A stretch of 12,736 nt of DNA from Dietzia timorensis (GTDB taxonomy: Bacteria > Actinomycetota > Actinomycetes > Mycobacteriales > Mycobacteriaceae), in contig NZ_DYXM01000061.1 in assembly GCF_020742175.1 (NCBI RefSeq), positions 1 through 12,736 of the forward strand, read 5' to 3'. The position numbers and the translations under genes are program-made. Shown here piece by piece: positions 1 to 6,658 of this stretch (position 1 is its first letter; each line of letters begins with the position of its first letter). Under the pieces are notes generated by a model, which worked only from the letters and a program-made list of their open reading frames with translations, searched no databases and was not told the origin of the DNA.

Positions 1-287
1 TTGCCGCGATCACCTGGGTCCACGAGACCAACGGTGAGATCATCGATCCCCACACCGCAGACGGTGTCACGGTGGCTCGCGAGCTCGCCGAGCCGGACGA
101 GAACGTGCTCGTGCTCGAGACTGCGAAGCCGCAGAAGTTTGCCGAAACCGTCATCGAAGCGCTCGGCTTCGAGGCCCCGGTCGGGGAGGAGCTCGCCGAC
201 CTACTCGGACGTCCGCAGCGCACCGTGGACATGGCCGACGACTCGCAGGTGCTGCGCGACTACATCGAGGAGCACGCCGTCCGCTAG
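1..287 (+). CDS. thrC: Threonine synthase, C-terminal fragment (5' end outside window)
   Basis: This is the last 95 codons of a gene entering from the left; the first full codon starts at base 3 and the stop is TAG at 285-287. The visible protein has an ITWVHETNGEIIDPHTADGV stretch followed by VLVLETAKPQKFAETVIEA. Both resemble the C-terminal part of the E. coli/Corynebacterium-type threonine synthase (DPHTAxGV, then LETAxPxKFAxT). That enzyme uses pyridoxal phosphate to convert O-phosphohomoserine to threonine in the cytosol. The PLP lysine and most of the fold lie outside the window, so the call rests on the tail alone. The gene converges on otsB, and the two stop codons overlap in one CTAG, leaving no room for an intergenic terminator. 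Nothing links it functionally to the steroid genes to its right. Confidence 0.85.
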   Translation, partial: AAITWVHETNGEIIDPHTADGVTVARELAEPDENVLVLETAKPQKFAETVIEALGFEAPVGEELADLLGRPQRTVDMADDSQVLRDYIEEHAVR

Positions 288-1096
288 TCGGGCTGCGACA
301 CTCCGCGCGCCGAGGCTAGACGGCGAAGCGAGGCGACGACCTCGTCGATCGACGCGACGCGGTACGCGGCTGCCGTCGGCCCATCGCCGACCTTGACCCC
401 GACGTCGAGATCGCTGCCGCCATGGGCGGGGCCGAGGACCGCGAAGCCCTTCTCATCGGTGACGTCGTCGCCGAAGAACACCACGGCGTCCGCGCCGGCG
501 CGTTCGCGGAACGTCTGTAGAGCCGCGCCTTTCGATGCCTCGCGCACCGCTAGCTCGAGGACGGACTTCCCCTCGGTGGTGAACACCCCCTCGAGTGAGG
601 CGGGCCCCTCGAGAGCGAGGGAGAGGAGGCGCTCCCGGTCCTCGGCGCGGGGCAGCGAACGCACGTGGAGCACCGCGGACGACGGCTTGTACTCGACGAA
701 CGCGCCCTCGTGGGGGAGTGCGATCGCCTCGAGCTGCGCCGTGACCTCCGCGAGAAGCGCCGCCTCTACTTCTGAAAGGGCGGCAGGCTCTCCTTCCCAC
801 TCCGAGCCGTGCTGGCCGACGAGATGAATTCCCGTGGCCTCGGACTCGGTCGGGATCTCGGAAATGCGGGACAGCGTCGAGCGGTCGCGCCCGGAGACGA
901 GCAGCACCGTCGTCGAGGGACACGCCGCCAGTGCGTCGAGCGCCTCGCGCGCGCCCGGCGCGAGCCGCGACGTCTCCGGGTCGGAGACGAACGGCGAGAG
1001 CGTGCCGTCGAAATCGCAGGCGACCACCAGGTGGGCGACCCGTGCTGCGCGGTCGAGGGCCGCGCGGGTGGCGAGAAAATCGGTCTCCGACGTCAT
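284..1096 (-). CDS. otsB: Trehalose-6-phosphate phosphatase (HAD superfamily)
   Basis: A 270-residue cytosolic enzyme predicted to dephosphorylate trehalose-6-phosphate to trehalose, the second step of the OtsA-OtsB pathway. All HAD motifs are visible. Motif I is CDFDGTLSP with nucleophile Asp28 and acid/base Asp30; motif II is LLVSGRD near 66-71; motif III is the Lys in TTEGKSVLEL (Lys177); motif IV is FFGDDVTDEKGF with Asp210, Asp211 and Asp214. The family-typical GQHGSEW and VEYKPSSAVLHVR segments lie between them. The ATG at 1096 is chosen because homology begins about 20 residues later; the frame stays open upstream to 1288, but that part is Arg-rich and overlaps kstR antisense-like composition. 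The Shine-Dalgarno is weak. The gene lies 50 bases downstream of kstR on the same strand and could be read through from it. Trehalose feeds mycolate transfer in this order, but the link to steroid catabolism is probably positional. Confidence 0.9.
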   Translation of the reverse strand: MTSETDFLATRAALDRAARVAHLVVACDFDGTLSPFVSDPETSRLAPGAREALDALAACPSTTVLLVSGRDRSTLSRISEIPTESEATGIHLVGQHGSEWEGEPAALSEVEAALLAEVTAQLEAIALPHEGAFVEYKPSSAVLHVRSLPRAEDRERLLSLALEGPASLEGVFTTEGKSVLELAVREASKGAALQTFRERAGADAVVFFGDDVTDEKGFAVLGPAHGGSDLDVGVKVGDGPTAAAYRVASIDEVVASLRRLASARGVSQPD

Positions 1097-1146
1097 ACGT
1101 CCCAAGCTACGGCAGCAGCGAAGGCCGCGGCGCCGGGGACGAGCCC

Positions 1147-1845
1147 CTAGCCGAGTTCCGCGTGGAGCTTCGCACGCGTGGGATCGGCGTCCGAGCCGAG
1201 GAGTAGCTCGATGGTGAGCTTCAACCGATCCTGCACGTCGGCGGCGGAGGCGCGGCGGGTGAGCCATGCGACGAGGTTCGACATCCACACATCGGACACC
1301 ACGCGCGCGATGGACAGCTGCACCTCGCTGGGGTCGCCGTCGGCCATCGCGCGGGCGATGATGCGGTCGATGTGCGTGCCGACGAGCTCGACCTCCGCTG
1401 CGACCGAGGCGTCGGCGAACATGAACGCGCGCGTCATCGCCTCGGTGAGGTTGGGGTCGCGCTGCATGGCGGTGGTGATCATCGAGATGACGACGATCAT
1501 CCGCTCCTGCGGGCTCGACCCCGGAGGGGCGCTACGCTCGGTGCGCTCGTCGATGCGGGCGAACTCGCGCGCGAGCGCGGAGACGAGGAGGTGGACCTTC
1601 GAGGGGAAGAACCGATAAAGCGTGCCGACGGCGACCTCGGCCTTCTCGGCGACGGCGCGCATCTGCACAGCCTCGTAGCCGCCGCGCGAAGCGAGCGCGA
1701 GCGTCGCGTCGAGGATGCGCCGGCGGCGTTCGCGCTGCGAGGCCGTGGTCGGCACTTCAGGGCTTGCGGTGCGCACCTTGGCCGTCTGGCCACGCTTGCC
1801 GGGCGTAATATCCGAAGGGGCTGAGGGGTCCTCGACGTAGGTCAT
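1147..1845 (-). CDS. kstR: TetR-family repressor of steroid catabolism, KstR
   Basis: A 232-residue TetR-family DNA-binding protein. The helix-turn-helix spans about residues 38-84 (RERRRRILDATLALASRGGY, then VAVGTLYRFFPSK). It closely resembles M. tuberculosis KstR (Rv3574): the strings GGYEAVQMRAVA, FPSKVHLLVSAL, LTEAMTRA, FADAS and LVAWLTRRASA are shared or nearly so from memory. KstR is known to repress the cholesterol regulon and to be released by 3-oxo steroid CoA thioesters. It is transcribed divergently from the fadE34-like gene, as in mycobacteria, and the shared region carries two perfect KstR operators, implying autoregulation and control of the steroid operon. The ATG at 1845 is preferred; a TTG at 1854 would add three residues. 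Neither has a strong ribosome binding site. The first 35 residues form a poorly conserved, probably flexible extension. Confidence 0.93.
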   Translation of the reverse strand: MTYVEDPSAPSDITPGKRGQTAKVRTASPEVPTTASQRERRRRILDATLALASRGGYEAVQMRAVAEKAEVAVGTLYRFFPSKVHLLVSALAREFARIDERTERSAPPGSSPQERMIVVISMITTAMQRDPNLTEAMTRAFMFADASVAAEVELVGTHIDRIIARAMADGDPSEVQLSIARVVSDVWMSNLVAWLTRRASAADVQDRLKLTIELLLGSDADPTRAKLHAELG

Positions 1846-1924
1846 CTGGTCCAATCTTTTCTTTTCATGCGGCGCCTGAGGGGACGCGCGTGTCCTGCCA
1901 CCGGCGGGCGTTCCGAATTTCGCG

Positions 1925-1932
1925 AACCGGTT
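1925..1932. promoter_or_regulatory. Partial KstR operator core (AACCGGTT)
   Basis: This perfect palindrome matches the AACNNGTT core of the KstR consensus, but the flanking bases are G (1922) and C (1935) instead of the expected T and A. It lies on the kstR side of the two perfect sites, 38 bp centre to centre from the nearer one. It may be a weak auxiliary operator for autoregulation or a chance match. Confidence 0.35.
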
Positions 1933-1959
1933 ACCGCGGGGGTGTCCACCATGTCATTC

Positions 1960-1973
1960 TGTAACAGGTTCTA
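1960..1973. promoter_or_regulatory. KstR operator 1 (TGTAACAGGTTCTA)
   Basis: The 14 bases match every fixed position of the established KstR consensus TNNAACNNGTTNNA. The site lies between kstR and the gene it is expected to control, 17 bp centre to centre from a second perfect site. That spacing is about 1.6 helical turns. Confidence 0.85.
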
Positions 1974-1976
1974 GAG

Positions 1977-1990
1977 TAGAACGTGTTCTA
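1977..1990. promoter_or_regulatory. KstR operator 2 (TAGAACGTGTTCTA)
   Basis: This is a near-perfect 14-base palindrome matching every fixed position of TNNAACNNGTTNNA. It is only three bases from operator 1 and 139 bases upstream of the dehydrogenase start codon. It is the most symmetric of the sites and probably the strongest binding site. Confidence 0.9.
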
Positions 1991-2028
1991 GTTCCAGGCT
2001 AGAGGTTCAGCGCGGATTCTCCGTAATC

Positions 2029-2118
2029 ATGGCGCCCCGCGTGAGGGGCGCGTCGGCGAGCGCCGAGCTAACGAGAACCTCTGACCTGCGACGGAGCGCC
2101 ACGGAATTAGCCAAATGA
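2029..2118 (+). other. Possible 29-codon leader ORF upstream of the steroid operon
   Basis: An ATG at 2029 opens 29 codons ending in TGA at 2116-2118. The TGA overlaps the GAGGAG ribosome binding site of the next gene and ends 10 bases before its GTG start. That position would suit translational coupling or termination-reinitiation. The peptide is Ala/Arg/Ser-rich with no recognised motif, and no good Shine-Dalgarno precedes the ATG. A frame of this length is common by chance in GC-rich DNA, so the call is weak. Confidence 0.2.
2032..2066 (+). other. Tandem hairpins in the operon leader
   Basis: GCGCCCC at 2032-2038 pairs perfectly with GGGGCGC at 2045-2051 around a six-base loop. Directly after it, TCGGCG at 2053-2058 is complementary to CGCCGA at 2061-2066, giving about five pairs with a four-base loop. 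No T-run follows, so this is not a standard intrinsic terminator. In a transcript starting near the operators both hairpins would lie in the 5' leader and could affect stability or translation. Confidence 0.4.
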
Positions 2119-2128
2119 GGAGAACTAC

Positions 2129-4309
2129 GTGACCATCGCCACTTCGAAGGACCAGACCGACATCCAGTCCTCCATTCGCGCGTGGGCCAAGTCGGCGGAC
2201 CCCGTGGCCACGACGCGGGCCCAGGAAACCGACGCGGAGGCGTGGCGCGCACACTGGCAGCAGGTGGTCGATCTGGGCCTCACCTCGGTGGCGATCTCCG
2301 AAGCGCGCGGCGGCGCGGACGCCGAGGTCGTCGACCTCGCGTGCATGCTCGAGGAGACCTCGGCCGCGCTCGTGCCGGGACCGCTGCTCTCCTCGACCCT
2401 TGCCGGCGTGCTCGTCGACCACTCCGGCGGCGCCGTCGCCGATGCCCACGGCGAAGCGCTCGCCGCGGGCGAACTGCAGGCCGGAGTCGTCCTCGCGATC
2501 CGCGGCGAGGTCCTCGAGGCCTCGGGCGATACGGTCTCCGGCGATGCCGGCATCGCGCTTGGAGGCACCGCCGGCGGCGCGGTCCTCCTTCCCGTGCGCC
2601 GCGACGGTGAGACCGCGTGGTTGTTCCTCGCGCCCGGCACCGAGGGCCTTTCCGTCGAACCCGGCACCCCGTTCGACATCTCGGCGAACTCCGCGCGCGT
2701 CCGCCTCGATTCCGTGCGTATGACGCCGGACAACACCCTCGCAGGCCTGTCCAGCGCACTCGTCCACCATCTCGCGGTCACCTTGGCGGCCGCCGAGCTC
2801 GCGGGCATCGGCGACTACACGCTGCGCACCGCCGTCGAGTACGCGAAGATCCGCGAACAGTTCGGCAAGACCATCGGTTCGTTCCAGTCCATCAAGCACC
2901 TCGCGGCCAACATGCTGTGCCGCACCGAGGAGATCCGCGCGCTGGCATGGGACGCGGCGGTCGCCGCGGGGGAGGCGCTCCAGTCCGGAGACAACGAACT
3001 CGACATCTCCGCCGCGACGGCAGGCGCGCTCGCGGCCGATCTCGCCGTGCGCAACGCGCAGGACTGCATCCAGATCCTCGGCGGCATCGGCTACACCTTC
3101 GAGCACGAGGCTCACTTCTACCTGCGTAAGGCCGCCGGCCTGCGCCAGGCGATCGGCGGTTCGTCGCACTGGCGACGGGAGCTCGCTGGCCGCACCCTCG
3201 CCGGCCGCCGTCGCCACCTCACGATCGACCTCTCCGAGATCGAGGGCATCGACGACACCCGCGCCGAGGTGCGTAAGCTCGTCGCCGACGTTGCCGCAGC
3301 CCCCGAGGGCGAGGCGCGCCGCCGCGCATTCGCGGACACCGGCCTGTTCATGCCGCACCTTCCCGAGCCGTACGGCCGCGGTGCCTCCGCCGCCGAGCAG
3401 CTCGTCATCGACGAGGAGCTCGCAGCCGCGGATATCGCGCGCCACGACATCACCATCGGCGGCTGGGCGGTACCGACGATCCTGTCCGCCGCGCCGCAGC
3501 ACGCCGAGCAGTTCGTCCGTCCGACCATGGCCGGCGACCTCAAGTGGTGCCAGCTGTTCTCCGAGCCGGGCGCGGGATCGGACCTCGCCGCGCTCACCAC
3601 GAAGGCCGAGAAGGTCGAAGGCGGCTGGAAGATCAACGGCCAGAAGGTCTGGACGTCGCTGGCGCGCGAGGCGGACTGGGCGATGTGCCTTGCCCGCACC
3701 GACGGCGACGCGCCCAAGCACAAGGGCATCAGCTACTTCCTCGTCGACATGAAGTCCGAGGGCATCAGCACCTCGCCGCTGCGCGAGATCACCGGCGAGG
3801 CGCTGTTCAACGAGGTGTACCTCGAAGACCTCTTCGTCCCCGAGGAGTACCAGATCGGCGAGGTCAACGAAGGCTGGAAGATCGCCCGCACGACCCTCGC
3901 GAACGAGCGCGTCGCGATGGGCGGTGGCTCCTCGCTCGGCGATTCCGTCGAGGAACTCCTCGGGCTCATGCGCGACGCCGGTCTCGACGAGGACCCGGTC
4001 ACCCTCGACGCGCTCGGCCGCCACGTCGCCGACGCCGTCGCCGGTTCGCTCCTCGATCTGCGCACCGCGATCCGCTCGCTCGAGGGCAACGGCCCCGGCG
4101 CGGAATCCGCGGTCCGCAAGATCGTCGGCGTCCGCCACCGCCAGGACGTCGCCGAGTTCGCATACGAACTCGTCGGCGAGGCCGGCTTCGACTTCACCGA
4201 ACAGGGCCGCAAATTCCTCATGGTCCGATGCCTATCCATCGCAGGCGGCACCGAACAGGTCCTGCTCAACGTGGCCGGAGAGCGCATTCTCGGCCTCCCG
4301 CGCGGGTAG
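2129..4309 (+). CDS. fadE34: Two-domain acyl-CoA dehydrogenase, FadE34/ChsE3 type
   Basis: A 726-residue flavoenzyme made of two tandem acyl-CoA dehydrogenase halves, close to M. tuberculosis FadE34 (ChsE3, about 711 residues), which is also divergent from kstR. FadE34 introduces the alpha-beta double bond into steroid CoA thioesters with a five-carbon side chain. The N-terminal half (about 1-365) carries REQFG at 242-246 and GGIGYTFEHEAH. The C-terminal half (about 380-726) has the FAD-binding SEPGAGSD at 478-485, WKINGQKVWTS, and LANERVAMGGG, whose Glu593 is the likely catalytic base. The final AGGTEQVLLNVAGERILGLP is also typical of the family. Start is GTG at 2129, preceded at six bases by GAGGAG; an in-frame TAG at 2108 excludes a longer protein. 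It is the first gene of the operon, directly downstream of the KstR operators. The exact chain-length preference cannot be read from the sequence. Confidence 0.9.
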   Translation: MTIATSKDQTDIQSSIRAWAKSADPVATTRAQETDAEAWRAHWQQVVDLGLTSVAISEARGGADAEVVDLACMLEETSAALVPGPLLSSTLAGVLVDHSGGAVADAHGEALAAGELQAGVVLAIRGEVLEASGDTVSGDAGIALGGTAGGAVLLPVRRDGETAWLFLAPGTEGLSVEPGTPFDISANSARVRLDSVRMTPDNTLAGLSSALVHHLAVTLAAAELAGIGDYTLRTAVEYAKIREQFGKTIGSFQSIKHLAANMLCRTEEIRALAWDAAVAAGEALQSGDNELDISAATAGALAADLAVRNAQDCIQILGGIGYTFEHEAHFYLRKAAGLRQAIGGSSHWRRELAGRTLAGRRRHLTIDLSEIEGIDDTRAEVRKLVADVAAAPEGEARRRAFADTGLFMPHLPEPYGRGASAAEQLVIDEELAAADIARHDITIGGWAVPTILSAAPQHAEQFVRPTMAGDLKWCQLFSEPGAGSDLAALTTKAEKVEGGWKINGQKVWTSLAREADWAMCLARTDGDAPKHKGISYFLVDMKSEGISTSPLREITGEALFNEVYLEDLFVPEEYQIGEVNEGWKIARTTLANERVAMGGGSSLGDSVEELLGLMRDAGLDEDPVTLDALGRHVADAVAGSLLDLRTAIRSLEGNGPGAESAVRKIVGVRHRQDVAEFAYELVGEAGFDFTEQGRKFLMVRCLSIAGGTEQVLLNVAGERILGLPRG

Positions 4310-4338
4310 ACCGGACGAACCGAGGAGCAGGAGGAACC

Positions 4339-6645
4339 ATGGACTTTTCCAGGAACGAGACCCAGGCCGCGGTCGCCGAGGCCGTGGCGGGTGCCCTCGG
4401 GAGCGCGGCGCCGGCCGAGGAGCTACTCACCGCCTTGCCGAGCCGCTCCGCGAGCGAGGCCGGATACGACGAGAAGCTGTGGAGCGCTTTCGCTTCGGGC
4501 GGGCTCCTCGATCTCGCGTTGCCCGAATCGCTCGGCGGCGACGGGCTCACTGTCGCCGACGTCTCCGTCGCGCTCGAGGAGGTCGGCCGCGCGGGCGCGA
4601 TCATCCCCGCGACCGAGACCCTCGGCTTCGCCATCGCGCCGATCGTCGCATTCGGTACCGCGGAGCAGCAGTCCCGCCTCCTCGCCGACATGTCCTTCGG
4701 GCCCATCCTCACCGCGGCGTGCGGGGAACCTGCCGCGCCGATGACGACGGAGCCGCGTACTCGCCTCGCCTCCGGCGCCCTCCACGGCGTCGTGACGGGA
4801 GTGCGCTACGCCGCACAGGCCAGGACCATCCTCGTGCCCACCGCCGACGGGACCATCGCCGCCGTCGCGCCGGACGCCCCCGGCGTCTCGCTCACCCCGA
4901 CGCTCGGTAGCCTCGGCGTCCCCGAATACGCGGTCACCTTCGACGGAGCCGAAGTCCAGGAAGTCCTCACCGGCGACGGCGAAAATCTGGTTCTGCGGCT
5001 ACGTGCCCTGCAGCGCGCGGCGATCCTCGCGAGCGCGGACGGACTCGTGTCGGGAGCCCTGACCATGACCGCCGACTACCTCAAGGGACGAGAGCAGTTC
5101 GGTCGCCCGCTCGGCGCATTCCAGGCGGTACAACAGGAGCTCGCCGACGTCTACGTCGTCGCGCAGAATATGCACAACCTCTCCACGAGCGTGAATTGGC
5201 GGCTCGCGGAGGGACTTGCCGGCGAGGGGGATCGCTACGCGGCCGACGAACACATCGCGGCCTGGTGGCTCGCGAGCGAAGGTCCGCGAGCGATGCAGAT
5301 TCTCCACCACCTGCACGGCGGCGTCGGTGTGGACATCACGTACCCGATGTTCCGCTACTTCTCCGGACTCAAGGATCTCGCCCGCCTCGCCGGCGGCGCC
5401 GAACTCAACCTCGAGGCCATCGCCGAGAGCGATGCCTCACAGAGTTCCGCCTCGCCCACCGAGACCGACAGCGAGATGTTCATCGACCTCACCGAGCCGC
5501 AGCGAGCGCTGCAGGCCGAGCTGCGCGAGTACTTCGGTGGTCTGATCTCCGCAGAAGAGGCCGCCGATATGGCGACCACCCGTCACGGCGAGACCTACCG
5601 CAAGGTCATCCGCCGCATGGGCTCCGACGGGCGCCTCGGCGTCGGCTGGCCGAAGGAGTTCGGCGGCAAGGGCTTCGGCCCCATCGAACAGCAGATTTTC
5701 ACCAACGAGGCCAACCGTGCGGACGTGCCGCTTCCCTCGGTCACGCTGCAAACGGTCGGCCCGACTCTACAGAAGTACGGGACCGCCAAACAGAAGGAGA
5801 AATTCCTTCCCGGCATTCTCGCCGGCACCGTCCACTTCGCCATCGGCTACTCCGAACCGGACGCGGGCACCGACCTCGCCTCGCTGCGAACCACCGCGAA
5901 GAAGGATGGGGCCACCGGCGACTGGATTATCAATGGCCAGAAGATGTGGACCACGGGCGGCCACGACGCCGACTATATTTGGCTCGCGGCCCGCACCGGC
6001 ACCCCGGAATCGCGTCACAAGGGACTCACGATCTTCATCGTCGACACCTCCGACCCGGGCTTCTCGTTCACCCCGATCATCACCGCCGACGGCGCCCACC
6101 ACGTCAACGCAACCTACTACTCGGACGTGCGCGTGCCCGCGGACATGGTCGTCGGCGAGGTCGACGGCGGATGGAAGATGCTCACCACCCAGCTCAATCA
6201 CGAGCGCGTCATGCTTGCCCCGGCCGGGCGCCTCGGCCTCTACCTCGATCGTCTCCGCCGCTGGGCGGATACCCCCACCCATGACGGCGGACGTCCGATC
6301 GAGCAGCCCGCCGTGCGCGCAGGCCTCGCCGAAATCCAGGCGCTCTACCGCATCAACGAGTTGCTCAACTGGCAGGTCGGGGCGACCGGCGATAACCCGT
6401 CGATGGGCGACTCGGCCGCCTCGAAGGTGTTCGCCACCGAGCGCATCCAGCATGTCGGCCGACTCATCGAGGAACTACTCGGGCGCTACGGCAACCCGGC
6501 CGAGCCCGCCGACGCGGAGTTCGCCCGCTGGCTCGACATGGTGATCAAACGGAACGTCGTCATCACCTTCGGCGGTGGCGTCAACGAAGTGATGCGCGAG
6601 CTGGTTTGCATGGGCGGGCTCGGAATGCCGCGGACTGCCAGGTAG
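4339..6645 (+). CDS. Fused steroid acyl-CoA dehydrogenase, ChsE1-ChsE2 (FadE28-FadE29)
   Basis: A 768-residue protein joining two subunits that are separate in M. tuberculosis. Residues 1 to about 365 resemble FadE28/ChsE1 (APESLGGDG-like LPESLGGDG, REQFGRPLGAFQAVQQELAD with Arg251, HGGVGVDITYPMFRYF). A Ser/Thr-rich linker (about 366-379) follows. Residues 380-768 match FadE29/ChsE2 almost end to end, starting at MFIDLTEPQ and including VGWPKEFGGKGFGPIEQQIF, SEPDAGTD (505-512), NGQKMWTTGGHDADYIWLA and FGGGVNEVMREL. Glu622 in LNHERVMLAP is the probable catalytic base. The ChsE1-ChsE2 pair is known to act as an alpha2beta2 heterotetramer dehydrogenating 3-oxo-pregnenyl-20-carboxyl-CoA, the three-carbon side-chain intermediate. 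Start is ATG at 4339 with AGGAGG just upstream, 29 bases after the fadE34 stop. The frame continues upstream to 3544, but only as a shadow of the preceding gene. Internal start at Met380 (5476) has no clear ribosome binding site. Confidence 0.9.
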   Translation: MDFSRNETQAAVAEAVAGALGSAAPAEELLTALPSRSASEAGYDEKLWSAFASGGLLDLALPESLGGDGLTVADVSVALEEVGRAGAIIPATETLGFAIAPIVAFGTAEQQSRLLADMSFGPILTAACGEPAAPMTTEPRTRLASGALHGVVTGVRYAAQARTILVPTADGTIAAVAPDAPGVSLTPTLGSLGVPEYAVTFDGAEVQEVLTGDGENLVLRLRALQRAAILASADGLVSGALTMTADYLKGREQFGRPLGAFQAVQQELADVYVVAQNMHNLSTSVNWRLAEGLAGEGDRYAADEHIAAWWLASEGPRAMQILHHLHGGVGVDITYPMFRYFSGLKDLARLAGGAELNLEAIAESDASQSSASPTETDSEMFIDLTEPQRALQAELREYFGGLISAEEAADMATTRHGETYRKVIRRMGSDGRLGVGWPKEFGGKGFGPIEQQIFTNEANRADVPLPSVTLQTVGPTLQKYGTAKQKEKFLPGILAGTVHFAIGYSEPDAGTDLASLRTTAKKDGATGDWIINGQKMWTTGGHDADYIWLAARTGTPESRHKGLTIFIVDTSDPGFSFTPIITADGAHHVNATYYSDVRVPADMVVGEVDGGWKMLTTQLNHERVMLAPAGRLGLYLDRLRRWADTPTHDGGRPIEQPAVRAGLAEIQALYRINELLNWQVGATGDNPSMGDSAASKVFATERIQHVGRLIEELLGRYGNPAEPADAEFARWLDMVIKRNVVITFGGGVNEVMRELVCMGGLGMPRTAR

Positions 6646-6658
6646 AAGGGAAGCGACG

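Larger units (their letters stand above)
1846..2128. promoter_or_regulatory. Divergent kstR / steroid operon control region
   Basis: This 283-base gene-free region separates kstR (minus) from the acyl-CoA dehydrogenase operon (plus). It contains two perfect KstR operators at 1960-1973 and 1977-1990 and a core-only match (AACCGGTT) at 1925-1932. It also holds a GC-rich leader with hairpins at 2032-2051 and 2053-2066, and a strong Shine-Dalgarno (GAGGAG) at 2117-2122. No convincing -35/-10 pair could be chosen by eye; the promoters probably overlap the operators. Confidence 0.75.

Noticed and set aside
1097..1288. Upstream in-frame extension of otsB into kstR
   Set aside because: The added 64 residues are Arg-rich shadow sequence of kstR. 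Phosphatase homology starts shortly after the ATG at 1096.
2027..4138. A 703-codon open frame on the minus strand opposite the fadE34-like gene
   Set aside because: Its translation is Arg/Gly/Ala/Asp-rich with no recognisable domain, and it mirrors the codon positions of a clearly real gene. Long antisense frames are expected in GC-rich actinobacterial coding DNA.
3544..4338. Upstream in-frame extension of the ChsE1-ChsE2 fusion gene
   Set aside because: It overlaps the fadE34-like gene in another frame and encodes Arg/Pro-rich sequence without homology. A strong AGGAGG and ATG at 4339 begin the recognisable domain.
5767..6453. A 228-codon minus-strand frame inside the ChsE2 half
   Set aside because: No domain or ribosome binding site; it is the complement of strongly conserved dehydrogenase sequence.
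5476..6645. The FadE29-like half as a separate gene starting at ATG 5476
   Set aside because: The frame is continuous with the upstream half and there is no stop or clear Shine-Dalgarno before 5476. Internal initiation remains possible but is not supported by sequence.
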